A stretch of 5,573 nucleotides of DNA, from the NCBI GenBank assembly GCA_007127385.1, contig SKZM01000231.1:1-5573 (forward strand), read 5' to 3'. This DNA comes from Methanosalsum sp. Its GTDB lineage: Archaea; Halobacteriota; Methanosarcinia; Methanosarcinales; Methanosarcinaceae. Each line of letters begins with the position of its first letter. The first letter of the stretch is position 1. The position numbers were made by a program, and so were the translations under genes. Below the pieces are notes generated by a model, which saw only the letters and a program-made list of their open reading frames with translations, was not told where the DNA came from and made no database searches. This document shows, piece after piece, positions 1 to 5,170 of the stretch.

Positions 1-1548
1 ATGGCAGGTGCAAATATGTCAGGAGAACTTAAAGATCCCCGGAAAAGTATTCCTCTGGGTACTCTGTCAGCTATAGTCATAAGTCTGATAATCTATCTAC
101 TGCTTGCTTTGTGGCTTGCAGCTTCTGCAACAAACACAGAGCTTGTGAGCAATTATCTGATAATGGTAGAAAAAGCTGCTTGGGGTCAGTTGATTATAGC
201 CGGTCTTTTAGGAGCTACATTTTCATCTGCTCTGGCTTCATTAGTTGGTGCACCAAGAATACTTCAGGCTTTAGGGAATCATAAAATACTTCCAGCCAGT
301 GAATGGTTCTCAAAGAGTTCAAAGTCAGGAGAGCCACGAAATGCAATGATATTTACCGGAATTATTGTTTTTCTTGCATTACTACTGCGTGATCTCAATG
401 CAATAGCTCCCCTGATAACTTTATTTTTCTTGATAACCTATGCAATGATCAACATAGTTGTTCTGATTGAACAGCGTTTACAATTAATAAGTTTCAGACC
501 GCTTTTAAGAATACCATCCGTAATTCCATTTATAGGAGCTACAAGATGTATTTTTGTAATGTTTATAGTAAATCCGACATTTAGCTTGCTGGCACTTATT
601 GTTGTAATTTTTATACATGGGCATCTAATAAAAAAAGAATTAAAAGCGCCTTATGGAGATATGCGCAGTGGGCTTTTCGTAGCACTTGCAGAATGGGCTG
701 CAAAAAGATCATATAAAATCGTTTCATCTCAACATAGAACCTGGAAAGCCAATCTTTTGGTACCTATAGAAAACCCAAGGATCCTTACCGGTGCATTCAA
801 AATACTGGTAGATTTAACATATCCTAAAGGCTCTATTAAGATACTTGGAATGGCAGGCAAATTTGAAGAAAAGGAGTTATCTTCACAGCTAACTGATTTG
901 ACCAATTCTTTTAGACAAAAAGGTGTTTTTTCCTCGTGGACAATCATTGATACTGTTGGATTCGAACATAATCTCATAGCAGGAATGGAAACTTTAAGCG
1001 GCTCCTTCTTCAGACCAGGGGTGCTGTTCATTCATATGGATAGTTTTAGTCAGCAGGAAGATCAGATAAAGAGTGTAATACATAAAGCGTCTCAAATAAA
1101 TATAGGTGCTTTGATTCTTGCAGTTCATCATAATGCATTTTTTGGAAGAGAGAATTCAATAAATCTATGGATAAATGATCGCAGCCCGGACTGGGATATA
1201 AGCATGGATTTAGGAAATCAGGACCTGGCCATCCTAATAGCATATAAACTTAAAACCAACTGGAATGCAAGATTAAAGATGATAACCTGCGTACATGAAC
1301 AGTACAACGTTTATAAGGCTGAGAGGTATTTAGAAAACCTTGCTGAATTGGCAAGAATTCCAAATGTGACCAATGAAGTTATGGTCGGAGATATGGAGTC
1401 AAACATATCTAAAGCTCCACAGGCATCGATCAATATCTTCAGCACGGATTCAGATATAGACTTTGATTTTATTCGTAAGACTGTTGACCAGACAGGATCT
1501 TCTTGCTTATTCGCGATGGATTCTGGAGAAGAGAATGCGTTTGCTTAA
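1..1548 (+). CDS. Cation-chloride cotransporter family (SLC12-like) permease, 5'-truncated
   Basis: This is the C-terminal 515 residues of an APC-superfamily transporter resembling the Na-K-Cl/K-Cl cotransporters (SLC12); the predicted role is coupled movement of K+ and/or Na+ with Cl- across the cytoplasmic membrane. The first codon in the window is ATG, but the opening residues MAGANMSGELKDP match the conserved internal SLC12 segment near TM6, so this ATG is internal and the true start lies upstream. Membrane segments are seen at about residues 21-42, 62-84, 114-130, 134-156 and 176-209. A SFRPLLR segment at 164-170 resembles the family's RPxxR signature. From about residue 220 a soluble tail follows, with HRTWKANLLVPIENP (245-259) and SINLWINDRSPDW (386-398) recalling the SLC12 C-terminal domain. 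The gene ends in TAA and no gene follows for over 250 bp. Ion specificity cannot be read from the sequence. Confidence 0.85.
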   Translation: MAGANMSGELKDPRKSIPLGTLSAIVISLIIYLLLALWLAASATNTELVSNYLIMVEKAAWGQLIIAGLLGATFSSALASLVGAPRILQALGNHKILPASEWFSKSSKSGEPRNAMIFTGIIVFLALLLRDLNAIAPLITLFFLITYAMINIVVLIEQRLQLISFRPLLRIPSVIPFIGATRCIFVMFIVNPTFSLLALIVVIFIHGHLIKKELKAPYGDMRSGLFVALAEWAAKRSYKIVSSQHRTWKANLLVPIENPRILTGAFKILVDLTYPKGSIKILGMAGKFEEKELSSQLTDLTNSFRQKGVFSSWTIIDTVGFEHNLIAGMETLSGSFFRPGVLFIHMDSFSQQEDQIKSVIHKASQINIGALILAVHHNAFFGRENSINLWINDRSPDWDISMDLGNQDLAILIAYKLKTNWNARLKMITCVHEQYNVYKAERYLENLAELARIPNVTNEVMVGDMESNISKAPQASINIFSTDSDIDFDFIRKTVDQTGSSCLFAMDSGEENAFA

Positions 1549-1695
1549 TTAGTGGAGATCAGGTGTCTGAATGGAGCAGGTATATCCTCAAAATATTGAC
1601 ATAACTGAATAATTCATTCTGCATATGTTTATCATCGTAATTTCACATTTTGATTATCAAATACTTAGTTTAATAACCAATAATTGGTTAATTAC
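1549..1695. other. AT-rich spacer between cotransporter gene and TnpB element
   Basis: This spacer separates the cotransporter stop from the predicted left junction of the insertion element. It contains a 13-codon mini-ORF (1571-1612) behind an AGGTG motif, a 17-bp palindrome (1674-1690), and the TTAC tetranucleotide (1692-1695) inferred to be the insertion target. No clear T-rich archaeal terminator directly follows the cotransporter stop. Confidence 0.6.
1674..1690. repeat. 17-bp perfect palindrome (8-bp arms, single central base)
   Basis: The sequence is TAACCAAT-A-ATTGGTTA. Its right arm overlaps a second inverted repeat (GTTAAT 1687-1692, loop TACG, ATTAAC 1697-1702) that spans the inferred left junction of the insertion element, so the two structures would be mutually exclusive. 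The role is unknown: it could be a binding site for a dimeric regulator, part of a transcription end signal of the cotransporter gene, or a structured site favouring insertion. Confidence 0.6.
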
Positions 1696-1710
1696 GATTA
1701 ACGGGGTGTA

Positions 1711-1757
1711 GGGGTAGAGAAAGCCCACTTCTTTAGCTGTGGGATGAATCGTACCCC
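1711..1757 (+). repeat. Left-end subterminal hairpin of the element
   Basis: The inner stem CCCAC (1724-1728) / GTGGG (1739-1743) closes a 10-base loop. An outer stem GGGGTA (1711-1716) / TACCCC (1752-1757) can enclose it, giving a two-tier structure. The tetranucleotide AAAG (1720-1723) at the 5' foot of the inner stem matches the left guide of IS608, which directs TnpA to a TTAC site. The inner hairpin sequence closely matches the right-end hairpin at 2931-2951. Confidence 0.75.
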
Positions 1758-1762
1758 ACCTT

Positions 1763-1781
1763 TTAGATAATCTAATTTAAA
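1763..1781 (+). promoter_or_regulatory. Candidate tnpB promoter: TTTAAA box with adjacent 13-bp palindrome
   Basis: TTTAAA at 1776-1781 could act as an archaeal TATA-like box, placing transcription start near 1803-1808, shortly before the tnpB ATG at 1820. Directly upstream is a perfect 13-bp palindrome, TTAGAT-A-ATCTAA (1763-1775), where a regulator or TFB contact would fall. No Shine-Dalgarno motif precedes the tnpB ATG, which fits a very short leader or weak translation. This rests on motif position only. Confidence 0.3.
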
Positions 1782-1819
1782 CATAACCTTCTTAATCAAA
1801 CACTGTATATTAAGATACA

Positions 1820-2944
1820 ATGCTAAAGACATATAAGTTCCGTATCTATCCGAATAAACCACAACAAAAACAGATGGAGCGCAGCTTAGAGATATGCAGA
1901 CAAGTGTATAATCGTACATTAGCAGAACGAAAAAATGCTTATAAAGAAAGAGGAGAAACCATATCTAAATACACTCTTAACAAACTACTACCCGAATGGA
2001 AAAAAGAGAATCCTGTATATAAGGAAGTGTTCTCTCAAACCCTTCAAGAAGTACAGGAAAGAGTAGACCTTGCATTCAAGCACTTTTTCAGACGTGTAAG
2101 AAATGGACATAAACCCGGTTACCCCCGATTCAAAGGTAAAGGATGGTATGATAGTTTTACATATCCTCAGATGGGATTTAAGGTCGATGGAAGCCTTTTA
2201 TACCTATCAAAAATCGGAAACGTCCGTGTAAAAGTACATCGGGAAGTCGAAGGCGACATTAAAAGAATCATTGTTAGACGTTGCGCATGTAAAAAATGGT
2301 ATGTTTCCATAACAACAGAGTGTGAGGATATAATAATTCCAGAGAGGACTATGGAACACGTTGTAGGTATAGATGTGGGATTATCCAGTTTCGCAACTCT
2401 ATCAGATGGCACGGGAATATCCAACCCTCGTTTTTTCCGTCAGGAAGAAAAAGAACTCACAAAGGCTCAAAGAAAATTATCTAAATCCACAAAAGGTTCT
2501 CCTGAACGTAAAAAAGCAAGTAGAGTAGTACAAAGAGTACATGAAAGAATAAGAAACAAGCGATATGATTTCATTCATCAGTTAAGCAGACAATTAGTAG
2601 ACGATTATTCCTTCATTGCATTTGAAGAGTTGAATGTAAAAAACATGCTTAAAAATCATCATCTTGCAAAGAGTATATCAGATGCTGCATGGAACATGTT
2701 AATCTCTGCAACAAAGTACAAGGCTGAAAGTGCTGGTTCTTTAGTTGCATTGGTTAATCCTGCGAATACTTCTAAGATGTGCTCAAGATGTGGACTGCTA
2801 GTTGAAAAGACACTAGCAGATAGGACACATAAATGTAATGGCTGTGGTCTGGTTGTAGACCGTGACCACAATGCAGCTATCAACATTCTCAGATTGGGGT
2901 TGCAATCTGTCGGTATTAAATCCGTAGAAGCCCACGCACTTTAG
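1820..2944 (+). CDS. tnpB: TnpB, RNA-guided RuvC-like nuclease (IS605 OrfB family)
   Basis: This is a full-length 374-residue TnpB, within the usual size range. Characterised relatives are DNA endonucleases guided by an omegaRNA from the element's right end; they cut targets next to a TAM matching the element's insertion site and so help retain the element. The N-terminus (MLKTYKFRIYPNKPQQ) is the typical OrfB helix-turn-helix/wedge start. RuvC motifs are present: GIDVG with D185, FEELNVKNM with E269 (or E270), and VDRDHNAAINI with D347/D349. The zinc ribbon is CSRCG (C321, C324) and CNGCG (C339, C342). There is no frameshift or internal stop, so the nuclease looks catalytically competent. 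The ATG start matches the family start. The stop is TAG and lies inside the right-end hairpin, so the last codons also encode the transposition guide and stem. Cas12 is excluded by size and by the flanking IS ends. Confidence 0.95.
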   Translation: MLKTYKFRIYPNKPQQKQMERSLEICRQVYNRTLAERKNAYKERGETISKYTLNKLLPEWKKENPVYKEVFSQTLQEVQERVDLAFKHFFRRVRNGHKPGYPRFKGKGWYDSFTYPQMGFKVDGSLLYLSKIGNVRVKVHREVEGDIKRIIVRRCACKKWYVSITTECEDIIIPERTMEHVVGIDVGLSSFATLSDGTGISNPRFFRQEEKELTKAQRKLSKSTKGSPERKKASRVVQRVHERIRNKRYDFIHQLSRQLVDDYSFIAFEELNVKNMLKNHHLAKSISDAAWNMLISATKYKAESAGSLVALVNPANTSKMCSRCGLLVEKTLADRTHKCNGCGLVVDRDHNAAINILRLGLQSVGIKSVEAHAL

Positions 2945-2960
2945 TCGTGGGAGCAGTCAC
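2830..2960 (+). ncRNA. Predicted omegaRNA (reRNA) scaffold from the TnpB element right end
   Basis: In studied TnpB systems the guide RNA is produced from the 3' part of the tnpB transcript, with its scaffold ending at the right tip of the element and its guide taken from flanking DNA. By analogy the scaffold here covers the last part of tnpB plus the hairpin at 2931-2951 and ends at 2960. The guide would then begin TTATAGGGATTTAAACC (2961-2977). The 5' limit given is approximate; the 3' limit depends on the inferred TCAC tip. Confidence 0.45.
2927..2960 (+). repeat. Right-end hairpin, guide GAAG and TCAC cleavage tip
   Basis: The stem CCCACG (2931-2936) / CGTGGG (2946-2951) can be extended by A-T and C-G pairs (2938-2945, 2939-2944) around a TTTA loop, leaving C2937 as a one-base bulge; IS200/IS605 end hairpins typically have such an extrahelical base. 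GAAG (2927-2930) lies at the 5' foot, and TCAC (2957-2960) follows five bases after the stem. The tnpB stop TAG (2942-2944) lies in the loop and upper stem. Confidence 0.75.
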
Positions 2961-3006
2961 TTATAGGGATTTAAACCGAATAAATAGTATTGATGTAAAA
3001 GCACAG

Positions 3007-3013
3007 TATAATA
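3007..3013 (+). promoter_or_regulatory. Candidate TATA box for the phosphoesterase operon
   Basis: TATAATA at 3007-3013 would place transcription start at about 3033-3040, giving a leader of about 45-50 bases to the start at 3084. It lies outside the inferred insertion element, so the element probably left this promoter intact. Motif and spacing only. Confidence 0.4.
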
Positions 3014-3029
3014 GGCATTGATACCCTAA

Positions 3030-3053
3030 AATCAGATTTAACCTGATCTGATT
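3030..3053. repeat. Inverted repeat (8-bp arms) upstream of the phosphoesterase gene
   Basis: AATCAGAT (3030-3037) and ATCTGATT (3046-3053) are perfect reverse complements around an 8-base spacer. The repeat covers the expected transcription start of the candidate promoter at 3007-3013 and ends 30 bases before the preferred start codon. This is a good position for an operator bound by a dimeric repressor, or for a leader hairpin. No T-run follows it, so a terminator is unlikely. Confidence 0.55.
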
Positions 3054-3071
3054 GCTGAAATTTATATGAAA

Positions 3072-3076
3072 AGGTG
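3072..3076 (+). promoter_or_regulatory. Ribosome binding site deciding the start at 3084
   Basis: AGGTG complements the archaeal 16S rRNA 3' end and is seven bases before the ATG at 3084. It lies downstream of the earlier in-frame ATG at 3066, so it can only serve 3084. Confidence 0.65.
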
Positions 3077-3083
3077 TTACTCT

Positions 3084-3737
3084 ATGAAAATTCTTGCAAT
3101 TGCAGATCCCCATGGAAATTATTCAAAGATCAGTCCAATTATTGAAAAAGCAGGTAAAGTGGATCTGGTACTGATAGCAGGTGATATTACAAACTTTGGT
3201 CCCGATGAAAAAGCAAGTGAGCTCACGGGAATGTTTCAGGTGCCTGTAATGGCAGTGCCGGGTAACTGTGATATGGAAAGTATACTTAATACCCTTGAAA
3301 GGTCAGATGCGATCAACCTGCATAACAAGCATAAATGTATTGACAATATAACATTCATCGGTCTTGGAGGATCGAATCCAACACCATTCAATACACCATT
3401 CGAGCTTGATGAGGAAGAGATCGAACAAAAGCTTTTAGATCTGCTAGCTTCAGCAAGATCAGATTCTGCCAGCAAATGCCGGATTCTTCTCAGCCATGCC
3501 CCTCCACATGAAACACTGGACATCGTTGGAACAAATAATGTTGGAAGCCGTTCTATTCGAGATGTCCTTGATCAGTTTGATCTTGTTGTGTGTGCCCATA
3601 TCCATGAATCCAGAGGAGTTATGAAGCATAATGAAACGTTTATCCTGAATCCGGGAATGGCATGTGAAGGATATGCAGCCCTTATAAATATTGATGATAA
3701 AACAAAAGATATACAGATAGAACTTATAGAAGCCTGA
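3084..3737 (+). CDS. Calcineurin-like metallophosphoesterase (Icc/COG2129-like)
   Basis: This 217-residue protein is a compact single-domain metallophosphoesterase, expected to be cytosolic and to use two metal ions to hydrolyse a phosphomonoester or phosphodiester. All core motifs are visible: DPHGN (D8, H10), GDITN (D34), GNCD (N61, with D63), LSHAPPH (H138) and AHIHE (H172, H174). GNCD in place of the common GNHD is frequent in small archaeal members of the family. It has no signal peptide or membrane segment. An ATG at 3066 would add six residues (MKRCYS), but the AGGTG at 3072-3076 and the typical family start (MKILAIADPHG) favour 3084. The MgtC-like gene follows on the same strand and in the same frame, probably co-transcribed. 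The substrate cannot be inferred; a nucleotide or cyclic-nucleotide phosphodiesterase is possible. Confidence 0.88.
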   Translation: MKILAIADPHGNYSKISPIIEKAGKVDLVLIAGDITNFGPDEKASELTGMFQVPVMAVPGNCDMESILNTLERSDAINLHNKHKCIDNITFIGLGGSNPTPFNTPFELDEEEIEQKLLDLLASARSDSASKCRILLSHAPPHETLDIVGTNNVGSRSIRDVLDQFDLVVCAHIHESRGVMKHNETFILNPGMACEGYAALINIDDKTKDIQIELIEA

Positions 3738-3863
3738 GCAATTAATACACTTCACATTGCAATATATGAATATAATGATGGGGGCATAAACTTAGAAAAT
3801 TTTCTTTATTCAATCGGAGTTGACATTGTACTTTCAGAATCACTCCAGAAACTTGGCCTTTCA

Positions 3864-5087
3864 TTGATGATAGGCATTCTGATCGGAATTGAAAGGGAAC
3901 ACTGGAGGAGTGAGAAAAGGGTATATGCAGGTGTTAGGACATTTGCAATTACATCAATAAGTGGGACAGTTGCAACCATAATATCAGAAGTAGTGGGTAT
4001 TGAGATACTATTCATAACTACATTTTTTGTTGCAATGGTCTGTCTTCTAATGATATATTCCATAAACGTCTTGCATCAGGGATCTGGCCTGACAAGCGGT
4101 ATAGCCCTCTTCTCCACCTATCTTCTTGGAATACTTGTTGCAATGGAATATTTTCTTTTCTCTATAATAGTTGCTATTGTTATAACATTTCTGCTGATAG
4201 AAAAAAGACACCTTCATACCTTTGCAGAGAACCTGACTGAAAAAGAGATACTTGGTGGCGTCCAGTTTTTGGCTGTTTCTTTTATACTGTATCCGATACT
4301 ACCCCATGAGCCCGTATTTGGTGTTATCAATCTAAGATCTGTGATAATGATCGTATTGCTGGTCTCCACAATAAGTTTCATAAGCTACATATTCCTTAAA
4401 AAGTTCGGCCCCCACGGAGGAATGCCATACTCAGGATTTTTTGGTGGTTTTGTCAGCAGTGAAGCAACAACCGGTGCACTTTCTTCCCTCTCAAGAGTAA
4501 AAGAGGGACTTGTCAATTCATTGTTTGTAGGAATCCTGCTGGCAAACCTTGCAATGCTATTAAGTAATCTTATCATTGCATTCATTGTTGATACCAGCGG
4601 AAGAACAACCCTGATGATGTTGCCACCTCACCTGATCATGATAGCAGTTTCTGTATATATCATAAAAAAACAACGACCCACACCTACTTCACTTAAAGGA
4701 ACAATTGATCTTGAATCACCATTTGCACTAAAACCTGCATTTAAGTTTGGTTTGATATTTATGGTTCTGATGGTAGCTGCAGATATAGCAAACCAGGTTG
4801 CAGGTCCTGCCGGAATATATGCAACCGCCCTTGGGGGCATCATTAGCAGTTCCGCAGTAACGGCATCTGTTGCATCTCTTGCAATCCAGGGACATATTTC
4901 ATACATTGCTGCAGCTGAAACAGCAGTTACAGCAAGCATAATAAGTACATTCAGTAAGATATTATTTGTCCGTTCAACAGGTACCATTGAATTGTTCAAA
5001 AGCTCAAAAAGTACATTTATGCTAATAGGAGCTACAGGTGTAGCCTCACTTATCATATGGGGATACCTTTTAAGATTTTCAATATAA
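3864..5087 (+). CDS. MgtC/SapB-DUF4010 family integral membrane protein, start uncertain
   Basis: This membrane protein has the two-part architecture of MgtC/SapB-DUF4010 proteins. Their function is unknown; bacterial MgtC is linked to Mg2+ limitation and ATP synthase control. MIGILIGIERE (2-12) and AGVRTFAITSISG (22-34) are the MgtC-part signatures. The DUF4010 part follows, with GFFGGFVSSEATTGALSS (191-208) and a similar ALGGIISSSAVTASVAS (322-338). Hydrophobic segments cover about residues 26-43, 47-69, 77-112, 132-147, 156-178, 216-243, 253-267, 293-312, 319-341 and 384-403. The coordinates use TTG 3864, followed at once by ATG 3867, but this would cut the first membrane helix. The frame is open upstream to the phosphoesterase TGA (3735-3737), and LSESLQKLGLSL just before 3864 looks like genuine family sequence. 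No in-frame ATG, GTG or TTG exists between 3738 and 3863. A sixth G in the run at 3780-3784 would restore a start at ATG 3766, 3775 or 3778. Confidence 0.85.
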   Translation: MMIGILIGIEREHWRSEKRVYAGVRTFAITSISGTVATIISEVVGIEILFITTFFVAMVCLLMIYSINVLHQGSGLTSGIALFSTYLLGILVAMEYFLFSIIVAIVITFLLIEKRHLHTFAENLTEKEILGGVQFLAVSFILYPILPHEPVFGVINLRSVIMIVLLVSTISFISYIFLKKFGPHGGMPYSGFFGGFVSSEATTGALSSLSRVKEGLVNSLFVGILLANLAMLLSNLIIAFIVDTSGRTTLMMLPPHLIMIAVSVYIIKKQRPTPTSLKGTIDLESPFALKPAFKFGLIFMVLMVAADIANQVAGPAGIYATALGGIISSSAVTASVASLAIQGHISYIAAAETAVTASIISTFSKILFVRSTGTIELFKSSKSTFMLIGATGVASLIIWGYLLRFSI

Positions 5088-5170
5088 GCAGCAGTATATT
5101 TCTATATTCTATATGATCAATAAGTAAGACCATTAAAGTAAAATAGCAATTTTATATCTTATAGTATCAA
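5088..5170 (+). promoter_or_regulatory. AT-rich spacer with possible trm1 promoter
   Basis: The spacer contains TATA-like runs at about 5096-5114 (TATATTTCTATATTCTATA). They could place a transcription start near 5125-5140, giving a leader of about 30-45 bases for trm1. A second TATA-like string (TTTATAT, 5151-5157) is too close to the ATG at 5171 to drive the full gene. No Shine-Dalgarno motif precedes trm1. No strong terminator is seen behind the MgtC-like gene. Confidence 0.3.

Larger units (their letters stand above)
1696..2960 (+). mobile_element. IS200/IS605-superfamily, tnpB-only (IS1341-like) insertion element
   Basis: This 1265-bp element has no tnpA (Y1 HUH transposase); only tnpB is present, so it would have to be moved by a transposase supplied in trans. 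Its ends are not inverted repeats but carry subterminal hairpins of closely related sequence (AAGCCCAC...CTTTAG...GTGGGA at both ends), as expected for single-strand transposition. The borders were placed with the IS608 rule. The left hairpin is preceded by AAAG (1720-1723), which pairs with cleavage site TTAC, found at 1692-1695 just outside the element. The right hairpin is preceded by GAAG (2927-2930), which by the same rule predicts TCAC, found at 2957-2960. No target duplication is expected for this family. The empty site would read TTAATTAC joined to TTATAGGG. Presence of the element is near certain; the exact ends are inferred. Confidence 0.85.

Noticed and set aside
1..3. ATG at the window start as the true start of the cotransporter gene
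   Set aside because: The residues following it match an internal conserved SLC12 segment, and the earlier membrane helices are missing, so the gene begins outside the window.
729..1243. Minus-strand open frames under the cotransporter tail
   Set aside because: They are antisense to a well-supported coding region and have low-complexity composition, no recognisable motifs and no promoter or ribosome binding site.
1698..1919. A minus-strand frame across the element left end, considered as a possible tnpA remnant
   Set aside because: The translation lacks the HUH motif and the catalytic tyrosine context of Y1 transposases, and it overlaps the end hairpin and the start of tnpB.
1820..2944. Reading the RuvC protein as a miniature Cas12
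   Set aside because: The 374-residue length, the OrfB-type N-terminus and the flanking IS end structures all indicate TnpB, and no CRISPR array is present.
1721..2952. The two similar CCCAC...GTGGG segments as CRISPR repeats
   Set aside because: There are only two copies, about 1.2 kb apart at the ends of a tnpB element, and no spacer array or cas genes. They are transposon end hairpins.
4628..5056. A 142-codon open frame on the minus strand
   Set aside because: It lies wholly inside the MgtC-like gene on the opposite strand, and its alanine- and isoleucine-rich translation is what the antisense of a hydrophobic gene yields. No family motif or ribosome binding site was seen.
5151..5157. TTTATAT as the trm1 TATA box
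   Set aside because: It is only 13 bases before the ATG, so transcription would begin inside the coding region; the boxes near 5096-5114 are better placed.
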